This document shows positions 41,573 to 50,129 of a stretch of 64,000 nt of DNA, in pieces. Both the position numbers and the translations under genes were made by a program. A model generated the notes under the pieces. That model made no database searches. It was not told where the DNA came from and saw nothing but the letters and a program-made list of their open reading frames with translations. Within the stretch, counting starts at the first letter, position 1. Every line of letters begins with the position of its first letter. Source of the DNA: Pseudomonas anatoliensis (GTDB lineage: Bacteria > Pseudomonadota > Gammaproteobacteria > Pseudomonadales > Pseudomonadaceae); contig NZ_JACVHC010000009.1 of the NCBI RefSeq assembly GCF_017976235.1, positions 237,034 to 301,033 on the forward strand. The letters are read 5' to 3'.

Positions 41573-42054
41573 GCCAGACGCATGCCCATTTCAACTGCGC
41601 GGTCCTCGAAACCGAACTCGGCATACATGCGCGCCGCACGCTCATTGAACGGCCAGACTGTCAGGCGCAAATCCTGTGCGTCATGTTCAATCGCCCAGTC
41701 CCTGACGAGTTGCATCAGCGCCCGACCAATGCCTTTGCCGGAAAACCGCTCGGCGACACACACCGAGCCGATGCGCACAACCTTTTGTGGCTGCATCAGC
41801 GGTGGCGAACTGGCCGACAGACTGCCCGTAATGAATGCGGCGGGTTGATCGCCGACGTGCGCAATAAACACCACCTGATCCGCCTTCTCGAAAACCCCCG
41901 ACCAATGCGGCAGGTCGCGGGAGAAGTCTTCAGTGGAGGCAGCATAAATATCGGGACGGGCGGCGTGGTGTACGGAGTTGAGCAACTGGCCCAACTCGCA
42001 CATGGTCAGTGCGTCTTCAGCAGTTGCGATGCGGTAGGTGATGATGTCGTCCAT
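41569..42054 (-). CDS. GNAT-family N-acetyltransferase
   Basis: 161 residues of the GNAT fold. The acetyl-CoA loop is in VCVAERFSGKGIGRALMQLV (consensus R/Q-x-x-G-x-G/A), preceded by the strand KVVRIGSV, and the C-terminal LTVWPFNERAARMYAEFGFE is a typical motif B. Substrate unknown (amino group of a small molecule or protein). It overlaps by 4 bp with the membrane-anchored protein downstream. Confidence 0.9.
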   Translation of the reverse strand: MDDIITYRIATAEDALTMCELGQLLNSVHHAARPDIYAASTEDFSRDLPHWSGVFEKADQVVFIAHVGDQPAAFITGSLSASSPPLMQPQKVVRIGSVCVAERFSGKGIGRALMQLVRDWAIEHDAQDLRLTVWPFNERAARMYAEFGFEDRAVEMGMRLA

Positions 42055-42105
42055 GATGAGTCACGTTCCTTGAGTAAGTGGAGGGGGCGCGGCAAAGCCA
42101 AATCT

Positions 42106-42537
42106 TCAGGTTGAACTGACCGGTCGCTCCCCCAGACGCTCTACCAGCCTTACCAGATAACCATCCGGATCCTGAACGATGAATTCGCGTTGCCCCACTT
42201 CTACCGTATCAGCCCGGTACCAGGTGTCCCGGCATTCCCGGTAAAGTGCAAAGCCTGCTTCGCCAAGTTTGCGGATGACGGGGTCCACAGCCTCGACATC
42301 AATCTGCAAATTGATGCCTCTGCCAAATGGTTTGCTCAGCGTAGCGGTCAGCCATTGACCAGCATTCGGATCAACTTGCTCGAGCATGACTTGCGCGCCG
42401 TTCAGATCCAGATAAGCGAAGCCATCTTCCGCACGCTGATAAGCAATGCTGAAACCAAGGCATGACACCCAGAAAGCCAAGCTGTTATCCAGATGGGTAA
42501 CCATGAGTTCAGGAACCAGTTTGTTGCGTTCAAACAT
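42106..42537 (-). CDS. Bleomycin-resistance-like VOC protein
   Basis: 143 residues: KLVPELMVTHLDNSLAFWVS opens, YLDLNGAQVMLEQVD and INLQIDVEAVDPVIRKLGEA lie in the middle, and REFIVQDPDGYLVRLVERLG closes. This is the bleomycin-binding (Ble/BRP) subgroup of the VOC superfamily, whose members sequester glycopeptide antibiotics as dimers. Many chromosomal homologues have other or unknown roles. No linked resistance genes are seen. Confidence 0.88.
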   Translation of the reverse strand: MFERNKLVPELMVTHLDNSLAFWVSCLGFSIAYQRAEDGFAYLDLNGAQVMLEQVDPNAGQWLTATLSKPFGRGINLQIDVEAVDPVIRKLGEAGFALYRECRDTWYRADTVEVGQREFIVQDPDGYLVRLVERLGERPVSST

Positions 42538-42579
42538 GAGATGACTTCCTTTTCGAGCTGTAGCCCATGAATTGAATCT

Positions 42580-42867
42580 TCAGTCGAATGCCACAGCGGG
42601 CGCTGATTCTGGATACTCGCTCGCCATTTGTGCCAGACATTTTTTCAGCAGTGCCGCCTCTCTGGGCAGGCGGCTGGAAAAACCATCCCAGCCGCAAATG
42701 TTCAAATGCATGGGCATTTCGACGAGCCCTGTGATGGCGTCCCAAAAAGCGTCCCAGTTGCAGCCGTACCAGTCGGGGAATCCGAGGGCTTCTTTCAACA
42801 TGCCATGGAGTGCCTGGCTACTTTGCGCTTCACTTAGATCAATACTCACAAGCTCAAGTCGCGACAT
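42580..42867 (-). CDS. Barstar-family protein (orphan)
   Basis: 95 residues of the barstar family, a ribonuclease inhibitor fold. The barnase-contacting helix is recognisable as FPDWYGCNWDAFWDAITG (about 30-47), with both acidic residues of NxDAxWD. No barnase-like RNase gene is nearby. It starts by a TAATG overlap with the stop of the P-loop kinase gene upstream, so the two are coupled. It could inhibit an endogenous RNase or a contact-dependent toxin; the target is not visible here. Confidence 0.88.
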   Translation of the reverse strand: MSRLELVSIDLSEAQSSQALHGMLKEALGFPDWYGCNWDAFWDAITGLVEMPMHLNICGWDGFSSRLPREAALLKKCLAQMASEYPESAPAVAFD

Positions 42868-43433
42868 TATTCAGCCTCACGAATAACGTTATCGCTGTCG
42901 ATGCTGTGACCACGTGCCGGTTTGTTCAGACCCGCCACAAACGCCAAAATCTGTCGCGTCCCGCTCAGGTGAATGACAGGAATCTGCGGTGCAATCGCCA
43001 TTCGCCTGGCCTCGCTGCCTGGGCGATTGACTCGGTCGAAGTGCCAGACATATTTCAGAAAGCCCAGAAAGGCTTTATCCAGTCGTTCGGTGCATCCTGC
43101 CGGCAGATCCGCGCGTGGCCGGTTCAATGCGCTACGCATGATGACCCGTCGCAGGCAGGTCAGGCGCGGTGTTTCGAGCCAAATGATCAGGTCTGTACGG
43201 GGCAGGCGCAGATCGAAGGTGCGCTGGGAATAATTGCCTTCACATACCCAGGCATCTCCGGCGATGGCTTGTCGTACCCGCTCGCGGAAGACCTCGTCAT
43301 CCGGTTCGATCCAGCCGGGTTCCCAGAACAGCGGATCAAGGTGAACAACGGGCACGTCCAGACGCTGGCCGATTTCCCGGGCCAATGTGGACTTCCCACT
43401 GCCGGAGTTGCCCAGAATGGCGATGCGTTGCAT
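42867..43433 (-). CDS. P-loop kinase-like protein (adenylate-kinase/topology-modulation type)
   Basis: 188 residues from ATG 43433, preceded by AAGGGA. Walker A GNSGSGKS (about 8-15), then LDVPVVHLDPLFWEPGWIEP, the usual lid region of AAA/adenylate-kinase-like proteins annotated as topology modulation or FlaR-type, and WVCEGNYSQRTFDLRLPRTD. Likely a nucleoside- or small-molecule kinase of unknown substrate. Its last base is shared with the barstar start. Confidence 0.85.
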   Translation of the reverse strand: MQRIAILGNSGSGKSTLAREIGQRLDVPVVHLDPLFWEPGWIEPDDEVFRERVRQAIAGDAWVCEGNYSQRTFDLRLPRTDLIIWLETPRLTCLRRVIMRSALNRPRADLPAGCTERLDKAFLGFLKYVWHFDRVNRPGSEARRMAIAPQIPVIHLSGTRQILAFVAGLNKPARGHSIDSDNVIREAE

Positions 43434-43501
43434 ATGCAAATCCCTTGCGGCAAAAGTTGGCAATTCTAAGCCACCAAGACCTGGGGCAGGCCATCGACCG
43501 C

Positions 43502-43529
43502 AAAAAAAAGCCCGGCAGTACGCCGGGCT
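43502..43529 (-). terminator. Intrinsic terminator after the hemerythrin gene
   Basis: Stem AGCCCGGC / GCCGGGCT with a 5-nt loop followed, on the minus strand, by a seven-T run. It lies 19 bp after the hemerythrin stop. Confidence 0.9.
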
Positions 43530-43547
43530 CGGGATCGGCTCAATGCA

Positions 43548-44024
43548 TTACGCAGCCATATTGCCGGCCGCCATGTCTTTCTTGTAGCTGGCCTTCATGG
43601 CTTCCATTTGCGCGCCGAGTTCATCGAGTTTGGCTTTGCCCAAGAGCTTTTTCGCCTGAGGAAACATTTCTGTTTCTTCCTCTTCGATGTGGTGTTCCAG
43701 CAACTCCTTGACGACTTTCACCCGGCCGGCAAATTCCGGCGTGCCGGGATCGGTCATTTTCAGGTCCGGCAGCACCAGCGAGTCCACCGTGCGGTGCTCT
43801 TCCTTGGCCTCGAAGTACATGATGTCCTGCTCTTTGCTACCGGCTTCCTTGAACGCGGGGTAGAGGATTTCTTCTTCCAGACGCGTGTGGATCGAGATTT
43901 CCATTTCCAGCTTGGCCAGCAACTCGGTGCGTTTTTTCAGCGCCCGCTCGGTGGATTCGCTCAGTTGGGTGAGGATGCCTTTTACTTTTTCATGGTCGGC
44001 TTTGAGAAGGTCGATGGCGTTCAT
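43548..44024 (-). CDS. Hemerythrin-domain protein
   Basis: 158 residues, all helical. Di-iron ligands fit the hemerythrin pattern: H17 in LLKADHEKVKGIL, HTRLEEEILYPAF (His and Glu), HRTVDSLV, and HHIEEEETEMFP. The lysine-rich C-terminus is typical of the short cytoplasmic hemerythrin-like proteins of Pseudomonas. Roles proposed for the family include oxygen or NO sensing and iron or oxidative-stress handling. Start at MNAIDLLK is chosen over seven upstream codons. Confidence 0.92.
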   Translation of the reverse strand: MNAIDLLKADHEKVKGILTQLSESTERALKKRTELLAKLEMEISIHTRLEEEILYPAFKEAGSKEQDIMYFEAKEEHRTVDSLVLPDLKMTDPGTPEFAGRVKVVKELLEHHIEEEETEMFPQAKKLLGKAKLDELGAQMEAMKASYKKDMAAGNMAA

Positions 44025-44370
44025 GGTGGTTGCCTCTGCTATCACGGGTTGTACACAGGCCGTTGTGCCACGGCGCTATGGGATTCCCTGTAGCTATCGC
44101 ATTTGCTGTGCCAACTTGCAGCGCAACCCTGAACCGCGCTGGATCAAAGGTTTGCGCCGCATGCGGCAAAAAGCCTTCGTGCAGGCTGCATGAACTGCGT
44201 CCGGCGAGCATTGCAGATCACAGTCTGTATGACATTTGCCGAAGAACAATCGCAGGTCGCTCTACATTCCACTAATCCGAATAAGCAAAAACGCAATGAA
44301 CTCGTGGCGCCTTTCATCCTTCCGAAAATGAAGCAGCAATCCTTTCATCAGAAAGTACGAGGACGCCCCC
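44025..44370. other. Intergenic region without supported gene
   Basis: Between the divergent hemerythrin and alcohol dehydrogenase genes. Short ORFs on both strands have no recognisable features. It must hold the two promoters; I see no palindrome or riboswitch-like pattern. Confidence 0.5.
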
Positions 44371-45597
44371 ATGCGAGCAATGACTTACCACGGCGCACAT
44401 GATGTCAGAGTCGAAACCGTGCCGGACCCGATCATCGAAGCGCCTGACGACATTATCCTGCGCGTCACGGCCACGGCCATTTGCGGCTCGGATCTGCACC
44501 TGTATCGCGGCAAGATTCCCACCGTTGAGCATGGCGATATCTTCGGCCATGAATTCATGGGAATCGTCGAGGAAACAGGCTCAGCAGTGACGGCCGTGCA
44601 GCGCGGCGATCGCGTGGTGATTCCTTTCGTGATTGCGTGTGGTGATTGTTTCTTCTGTCAGCTGGAACAGTACGCCGCGTGTGAAACCACCAATTCGGGC
44701 CCCGGTGGGGCGTTGAACAAAAAGGTCATTCCACCGCCGGCCGCGCTGTTCGGTTACAGCCGCCTGTACGGTGGCATTCCCGGTGGCCAGGCGGAATTGG
44801 TCCGGGTGCCGAAGGCCAACACCGGGCCCTTCAAGGTGCCGGGGACCTTGTCGGATGAGAAAGTGTTGTTCCTCTCCGATATCCTGCCGACGGCGTGGCA
44901 AGCGGTGACCAATGCCGGTATCGGCCAAGGGTCGAGCATTGCGATTTTTGGCGCCGGCCCTGTCGGTTTGCTCAGCGCGGCGTGCGCCAGGATGCTCGGT
45001 GCCGAACGCATTTTCATGGTCGATCACCACGCCTATCGACTCGAATATGCGCAACGCACGTACGGCGTGATCCCGATCAATTTCGATGACGACGATGACC
45101 CGGCGGACACCATCATTCGCCAGACCCCGGGCAATCGCGGCGTGGATGCGGTAGTCGATGCAGTCGGTTTTGAAGCCAAGGGCAGCACCACGGAAACCAT
45201 CATGGCCACGCTCAAGCTTGAAGGCGGCAGCGGCAAAGCGCTGCGTCAGTGCATCGCAGCCGTGCGTCGCGGTGGCGTGGTGAGTGTACCGGGGGTGTAT
45301 TCCGGGCCGATTCACGGCTTCCTGTTTGGCGATGCATTCGACAAAGGCCTGACATTCAAGATGGGCCAGACCCATGTCCAGCGCTTCCTTCCTGAACTGC
45401 TCGGGCATATCGAGACCGGACGCTTGCAGCCGGAGGCGATCATCACCCATCGGATGTCGCTTGAGCAGGCGGCCGAGGGCTACAAGATCTTCGACAAGAA
45501 AGAGGAAAGCTGCCGCAAGGTCATTCTCACGCCGGGCGGCAGCGATGTGCCGTTGGCGGAGACGTTTGAGACGCCTGCATTAGTGCCGGCGACCTGA
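44371..45597 (+). CDS. Zinc-dependent alcohol/formaldehyde dehydrogenase family protein
   Basis: 408 residues. Catalytic zinc ligands C38 (AICGSDLHLY) and H60-E61 (FGHEF), and a four-cysteine structural zinc site C90, C93, C96, C104 (CGDCFFCQLEQYAAC). The cofactor loop is FGAGPVGLLSAACARMLGAE. Length and the insert GALNKKVIPPPAALFGYSRL place it with glutathione-independent formaldehyde dehydrogenase-like enzymes of the medium-chain family. An NAD-dependent oxidation of formaldehyde or another aldehyde/alcohol is likely; the exact substrate is not certain. It stands alone. Confidence 0.9.
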   Translation: MRAMTYHGAHDVRVETVPDPIIEAPDDIILRVTATAICGSDLHLYRGKIPTVEHGDIFGHEFMGIVEETGSAVTAVQRGDRVVIPFVIACGDCFFCQLEQYAACETTNSGPGGALNKKVIPPPAALFGYSRLYGGIPGGQAELVRVPKANTGPFKVPGTLSDEKVLFLSDILPTAWQAVTNAGIGQGSSIAIFGAGPVGLLSAACARMLGAERIFMVDHHAYRLEYAQRTYGVIPINFDDDDDPADTIIRQTPGNRGVDAVVDAVGFEAKGSTTETIMATLKLEGGSGKALRQCIAAVRRGGVVSVPGVYSGPIHGFLFGDAFDKGLTFKMGQTHVQRFLPELLGHIETGRLQPEAIITHRMSLEQAAEGYKIFDKKEESCRKVILTPGGSDVPLAETFETPALVPAT

Positions 45598-45646
45598 GTC
45601 ATTGTTCATGGGCAGTGGAGTGCGCAGGCACTCCATTGTCTGACGT

Positions 45647-46024
45647 TCACTCCACTTTCGACTCGACATCGATCTCATCGGCTTCACCGAGCGCTCTGTA
45701 GTGCTTGCGCAATTTACGCAGTTCACGGGTGCCCATTTTGTCCAGCCCCAGCGTGGCGTTCTGCGCATCCTTGGTGGCGCGAATCAGTTCGTCGATCTTC
45801 AGGTGCAAGATATCGTTGTCGCGGTTTTGCGTGTTTTGGATCAGGAAAACCATCAGAAACGTGATGATCGTGGTCGAGGTGTTGATGATCAATTGCCAGG
45901 TGTCGTTGTAATGAAAGAAGGGCCCGGTAAGTGCCCAGATGATGATCAGGACAATGGCGGCGATGAAGGTTTTGGGGCTGCCGGCCCAATTGGACAGGGC
46001 CTGGCAGAAAGACGCGAATTTCAT
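45647..46024 (-). CDS. Low-affinity iron permease family membrane protein
   Basis: 125 residues from ATG 46024; the frame is open to 46468 but the upstream part is the shadow of the opposite gene. Two membrane helices (TFIAAIVLIIIWALTGPFF; INTSTTIITFLMVFLIQNTQ) and a charged tail DILHLKIDELIRATKDAQNA match the short bacterial homologues of low-affinity iron permease. Transport activity is not proven for these short forms. Alone on the minus strand, divergent from the HhH-protein gene. Confidence 0.85.
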   Translation of the reverse strand: MKFASFCQALSNWAGSPKTFIAAIVLIIIWALTGPFFHYNDTWQLIINTSTTIITFLMVFLIQNTQNRDNDILHLKIDELIRATKDAQNATLGLDKMGTRELRKLRKHYRALGEADEIDVESKVE

Positions 46025-46108
46025 GTTCGTACAAGCTCTTGAGGAAGGTAAGGGATAGACCTCAGCAGTCCTTTGAAATTCTTTTTTACAATTTGGTGAG
46101 GCGGATTC

Positions 46109-46546
46109 ATGGGTAAAACCATCTCGGCAGAAGATCTGGAGATCAGCTTTGGCGACGCGGCAGATGAGGTGGCGCTGTTCAAATGGTTGATCGCCAGTTT
46201 CCTGATGGGCAAACGCATACAGGCTGATATTGCTGCGCAAGCCTATCGGGTGATCGTCGAAAAGCGTCAGCGCGACACGCCGCGCAAGTTGGCGAACTGC
46301 AGCCATCGTGAATTGGTGGTGATGCTTGGCGAAGCGCATTACGTGAGGTACGACGAAACCACCGCTACGCGCCTTCTGGCGTTGGCACACAAGCTCAATG
46401 ATGAATACGCGGGGAAGGTCGGCAATATCGTGGTCGAGAGTGCCGACCGCCAGGCGTTCGAGAAACACCTGGCGGAATTTGACGGGATCGGTCCGAAGAC
46501 CGTCGAGATTTTTATGCGTGAAGCAGGGCCGGCACTTTTTGGTTAA
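46109..46546 (+). CDS. Short helix-hairpin-helix protein resembling the EndoIII-type DNA glycosylase core
   Basis: 145 residues. The C-terminal FDGIGPKTVEIFMREAG is a helix-hairpin-helix like LPGVGRKTA of endonuclease III, with a lysine where the catalytic lysine sits. The helical N-terminus (FKWLIASFLMGKRIQADIAA) is also like the HhH-GPD superfamily. The chain ends about 15 residues beyond the hairpin, before the region that would carry the catalytic Asp and the Fe-S cluster. It may bind DNA without being a glycosylase. A gene truncation is an alternative, though no frameshift is visible. Confidence 0.7.
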   Translation: MGKTISAEDLEISFGDAADEVALFKWLIASFLMGKRIQADIAAQAYRVIVEKRQRDTPRKLANCSHRELVVMLGEAHYVRYDETTATRLLALAHKLNDEYAGKVGNIVVESADRQAFEKHLAEFDGIGPKTVEIFMREAGPALFG

Positions 46547-46758
46547 CGGCCAGGACGCGCAGCGGTGCTCGGGCTGATGTGTTTAGGGCCGGCGATTGCC
46601 CAGGCGATGAGCCCGAACAGCGGCACAAACACGATCAATACAATCCAGACCCCCTTGTTGTTCGATTTCCCCTCACTCTTGCGCACCCGATTGATGGCCC
46701 ACAGTTCAATCAGTAGAAGAACTGCCGCCAGTACGATCCACACGGTTTCGATATGCAT
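46543..46758 (-). CDS. Small PLDc_N-type membrane protein
   Basis: 71 residues: an N-terminal helix (TVWIVLAAVLLLIELWAINR), a short basic loop, a second helix (GVWIVLIVFVPLFGLIAWAI) and the ending GPKHISPS. This is the pattern of the PLDc_N (cardiolipin synthase N-terminal) family found as stand-alone small inner-membrane proteins. The function of stand-alone forms is unknown. Its stop overlaps the stop of the convergent HhH-protein gene by 4 bp. Confidence 0.82.
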   Translation of the reverse strand: MHIETVWIVLAAVLLLIELWAINRVRKSEGKSNNKGVWIVLIVFVPLFGLIAWAIAGPKHISPSTAARPGR

Positions 46759-46806
46759 TGGCTACCTCCTGATGGTCTTTCTTAGGTGGCTTGAGGTTCG
46801 GCGGGT

Positions 46807-47733
46807 TCATTTATTTTTCTGCAGCGCCTGGAATTGCTGCGCCAGGTGCAGCGCGACACGGCCGCTGCCCACCGTCGGCAGCAGGTGGGTGAAGGGGATG
46901 TCGATCAGGCGATTCTCACGCACGGCGCGCAAGCGCGATAACACCGGATCATTTTGCAGCAGCTGACGTTTGCGCCAGGCCGGCGACCATTCGGCGTCGG
47001 CCAGCAAGATGACGTCGGGATCGCTGATCAGCAGGGTTTCGCGATCTATGGTCACGCGATACTGGTTGACCTCGGCGAATGGATTGCGCGCCCCGGCAGC
47101 AGCGAGCAGGGTGGTCACGAAGCCGCGCCCGCCCTCTGAATCCAGACCGTTGACCTCGCTGTCCAGATAGAACACCGACAGCGGCTTTTCGCTGCCGATC
47201 AGTGCGCGGGCGCGGGCCAGATCGGCGTCCATGGCGGCGCTCAGTTGCTGCGCTTTTTGCTGTTTGTGCAGCAGCGCACCGAGGGTCAGCAGGTCATTGC
47301 GCACAAGCTCGAAATAATCCAGCGAATGCCCCGCGCAAGCGGACTCCAGTAAATAGGAGGCCACGCCGTTGCGCGCCAGACCCGAGCGTGATGTCACGCC
47401 ATCGCCGAACGCCGTGGCAAAGCCGCCGACCACCAGATCCGGTTTCTGCGCGTACAGCACTTCGCTGGATGGATAGCGCGGCGCGATCACCGGAACCCCT
47501 GCGTACTTGGTCTTTCGACTCCCGGTATGGGTGTCGTCCAGATACGCGACGCCAACCAGACTCGGGCCTGCATCCAGGGCGATCAGCAGATCAGCTGCGT
47601 GCTGATTGAGTGCGATGATGCGCGATGGCGGTAATTGTGCAGCGCTCCAGGTTTCGCCGCAGTTTCGATAATTGTCAGCGAGTGCCGGTGCTGTGCAAAG
47701 CAGGGCCGTCAGGCATAACCCAAGCGTTCTCAT
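46807..47733 (-). CDS. BtuF-like periplasmic cobalamin/iron-chelate binding protein
   Basis: 308 residues with a signal peptide (LGLCLTALLCTAPALA). Type III substrate-binding fold of the BtuF/FecB group: RIIALNQHAADLLIALDAGP near the start, YPSSEVLYAQKPDLVVGGF, ADAEWSPAWRKRQLLQNDPV, and the terminal helix. It is the last gene of a cobalamin-riboswitch operon, overlapping the [2Fe-2S] protein gene by 4 bp, which makes a B12-related ligand likely. No permease or ATPase gene (btuC, btuD) follows in the window. Confidence 0.85.
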   Translation of the reverse strand: MRTLGLCLTALLCTAPALADNYRNCGETWSAAQLPPSRIIALNQHAADLLIALDAGPSLVGVAYLDDTHTGSRKTKYAGVPVIAPRYPSSEVLYAQKPDLVVGGFATAFGDGVTSRSGLARNGVASYLLESACAGHSLDYFELVRNDLLTLGALLHKQQKAQQLSAAMDADLARARALIGSEKPLSVFYLDSEVNGLDSEGGRGFVTTLLAAAGARNPFAEVNQYRVTIDRETLLISDPDVILLADAEWSPAWRKRQLLQNDPVLSRLRAVRENRLIDIPFTHLLPTVGSGRVALHLAQQFQALQKNK

Positions 47734-48089
47734 GAGCGCTCCTTGATCAGCAAATCCTCGACCAGCTCACCACCGACCAGATGCACCTCCACCAGCCGTT
47801 GCACGTCGGCGTCGCTGTGCACGCCATACCAGCAGGTCTCGGGATACACCGTCAGAATCGGCCCCAGATTGCACGGGAACTGACAATGCGTGCGCGTCAG
47901 CAACACGCCGCCCGGGGTTTCGATGCGGTTGTGCGCCAGCAGGTGCCGGCGCAGGGTTTTCCATAACTGCAAAGCGCCGCGCTGGGTGCAGCGCGGGCCG
48001 GTGCAGAGGAACACGTGGCGCGCATGTTCGGGAACGTGCGACCAGTCCGGGTGCGTGTCGATGCCGTCGACCGTTTTGAAGTCAGCCAT
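47730..48089 (-). CDS. Thioredoxin-like [2Fe-2S] ferredoxin domain protein
   Basis: 119 residues with four cysteines placed as in the thioredoxin-like [2Fe-2S] ferredoxins: C29 and C34 in LCTGPRCTQRG, then C69 and C73 in HCQFPCNLGP. It is cytoplasmic with no signal peptide. Homologues occur in cobalamin operons of Pseudomonas and may handle redox chemistry of the corrin cobalt. It overlaps the BtuB-like gene upstream by one base and btuF-like downstream by 4 bp. Confidence 0.88.
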   Translation of the reverse strand: MADFKTVDGIDTHPDWSHVPEHARHVFLCTGPRCTQRGALQLWKTLRRHLLAHNRIETPGGVLLTRTHCQFPCNLGPILTVYPETCWYGVHSDADVQRLVEVHLVGGELVEDLLIKERS

Positions 48090-50026
48090 CAGAAGCGGTA
48101 CGTGTAGCGTACTTCTGAGGTGAACGGCCGTCCGAGGTTGTCAACGTTGCTGGCGCGGCTGGTGACGAAATCGCGGTCGAAGAGGTTCTCTACCAGCAGG
48201 CTGACGCGGTGTTGACGGGCATTGTCGAGGTAGCGATAAGCATCGGCATCGATCACTGAATAGTGACCGTACTCGACCTGTTTCGAGCTGGTCACATCGC
48301 GGATATAGCGGATCGCGCCGCCGGCACCCCACATGCGATTTTCCGACTCGAAGCCTATGCGCGAACGGGCGAAGAAGCTCGGGATGTCATTGATGGTCAC
48401 GCCGCTGCGCGATTCGGTGAGGTTGCGGGTCATGTCCGCTTGCAGGCTCCATTGCGCGTTGATCGCCAGTTTCGCGTCAGCCTCGAAACCGCGCATACGT
48501 ACCTGGCCCTCGCCGTTGACCCAGTGGCTATCGTCGAGGGTGATCAGGTCGTCGATCTTGCGTTTGAACACGGTGACGCTGGCACTGAACGCGCGATCGA
48601 GCAGCAGGCCCTTGTAGTCGAGGCCCAGTTCGGCGTTGCGGCTTTTTTCCGGTTTAAGGTTGCGGTTGCCGATCTCGTCGCCCGGTTCGTTGACGAACAA
48701 TTGTTCGGCGTTCGGCAGTTTGTAGGCGCTGCCGTACTGACCGCGCAGTGCCCAGTTGTCGTTTAGATCGTAGAGCGAAGTGAGCATGCCGACCGTGGCG
48801 CTGTCGCCGCCGCCCATGGCTTCGTGGCGAACGCCGACGCTCGGGTGCCAGTCGGGCAGGGCGTCGATCTGCGGACGCAACTGGGTGTAGATCGCGTGGG
48901 CTTCGGCCTTGTCGTTGTCGATGATCAGCACATCGTCCTGGCCTTTGAACCATTGGTTGTCGGTGCCGAACACCAGCACATGACCGCCGGACGATTCAGC
49001 CTTGCCTTCGGCCTGCACACCCCAATCGGTAAAGCCCCAATAGTCGTTGTGGTTGATGGCTTTGGTGGCGCCGCCCTCGACATTATTGATGCGTGTGTAG
49101 CGGGTGTCCCAATCGTTGATATGGCCTTTGACGAAGTAGCTCAGACGCTCATTGAGATTTTGCTCGAAGGTCGCCGTAGCGATCTGTTGCACGCGGTCGT
49201 TGGTGGTTTTGTGGTTATCGACCGGGCGGGCGAAATCGAGGTTGGCGTCGGCATATTGATAGAACAGCTCCAGCCGCGAGTCGTCGCCAAACGACTGAAT
49301 CGCCTTGCCACCGAACGTGGTGACTTCATAGGCGCGTTTTTTCTCGGTGACGTTTTTCATGTCGCGGTTGCGAAACGGCTGGTAACCGTCGGAGACGTTG
49401 TGGCTGACATAGGCCAGCAAGCCCAGATCGCCGAAACCGTTGCTGAAGATGTTCTCGACCCGGGCATCGCCGGTGGTGCCGCCGAAGGTGTCGAGGCCCA
49501 TGTTCACCTCGCCCGAGGCCTTTCGACTCTGCGGCGAACGGGTGACGATGTTGATCACCCCCGACACCGCTTGCGTGCCGAACAACAGGCTCTGTCCACC
49601 CTTGAGCACTTCAATGCGTTCGATGGCGTTGGCCGGCAAGGTGTCCAGGTACAAGCCGCCGTACAAGCGGTTGTTCAGGCGTACGCCGTCGAGCAGGATC
49701 AGCGTATCGTCGTTGCGCCCGCCCAGCAGGGAGTAAGTGCCGTAGTCGAACGGGCCGTTTTTCGGGGCGACATAGAGGCCGGGAATGAACATCTGCATGA
49801 CGCGACTGACATCCGCCGCGGGGCCGGCGCGCTCGATCTGTTCGCGGCTGACGATGTCCACTTTGCTACCGTAATGCGCCATTTCGGCGACGGTGGTGGA
49901 CTCCACCGACGGTGCGGAAACGATTTGCTGATTGAGTTCCAGTGGCGCGTCGTCAGCCAGCAGCAGCGGACTGAACAGGCAACCGAATAACAGGGATGGA
50001 GCAGAGGTGTTGAAAGGTCGAATCAT
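48089..50026 (-). CDS. TonB-dependent cobalamin receptor, BtuB-like
   Basis: 645 residues from ATG 50026; the longer frame would run into the riboswitch. Signal peptide (LLFGCLFSPLLLA), plug domain with IERIEVLKGGQSLLFGTQAV and GVINIVTRSP, and a beta-barrel ending EVRYTYRF. The size, simple plug without STN domain, and the cobalamin riboswitch directly upstream support vitamin B12 uptake. It is the first gene of btuB-like, [2Fe-2S], btuF-like. Confidence 0.9.
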   Translation of the reverse strand: MIRPFNTSAPSLLFGCLFSPLLLADDAPLELNQQIVSAPSVESTTVAEMAHYGSKVDIVSREQIERAGPAADVSRVMQMFIPGLYVAPKNGPFDYGTYSLLGGRNDDTLILLDGVRLNNRLYGGLYLDTLPANAIERIEVLKGGQSLLFGTQAVSGVINIVTRSPQSRKASGEVNMGLDTFGGTTGDARVENIFSNGFGDLGLLAYVSHNVSDGYQPFRNRDMKNVTEKKRAYEVTTFGGKAIQSFGDDSRLELFYQYADANLDFARPVDNHKTTNDRVQQIATATFEQNLNERLSYFVKGHINDWDTRYTRINNVEGGATKAINHNDYWGFTDWGVQAEGKAESSGGHVLVFGTDNQWFKGQDDVLIIDNDKAEAHAIYTQLRPQIDALPDWHPSVGVRHEAMGGGDSATVGMLTSLYDLNDNWALRGQYGSAYKLPNAEQLFVNEPGDEIGNRNLKPEKSRNAELGLDYKGLLLDRAFSASVTVFKRKIDDLITLDDSHWVNGEGQVRMRGFEADAKLAINAQWSLQADMTRNLTESRSGVTINDIPSFFARSRIGFESENRMWGAGGAIRYIRDVTSSKQVEYGHYSVIDADAYRYLDNARQHRVSLLVENLFDRDFVTSRASNVDNLGRPFTSEVRYTYRF

Positions 50027-50129
50027 TGTCTTCTCGAAAGGATCTTCGCAGAAGAGCATGCAGGAGAAGGCATCGCGCACACGCCGACACCGGCCCATGC
50101 CCGCCCACCGCAGGATTTTGCCAAACAGA

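Noticed and set aside
42580..42867. Barnase-barstar toxin-antitoxin pair
   Set aside because: Only the inhibitor-like partner is present; neither neighbour looks like an RNase.
48824..49990. 388-codon plus-strand ORF opposite the BtuB-like gene
   Set aside because: Antisense shadow of a TonB receptor with intact plug and barrel.
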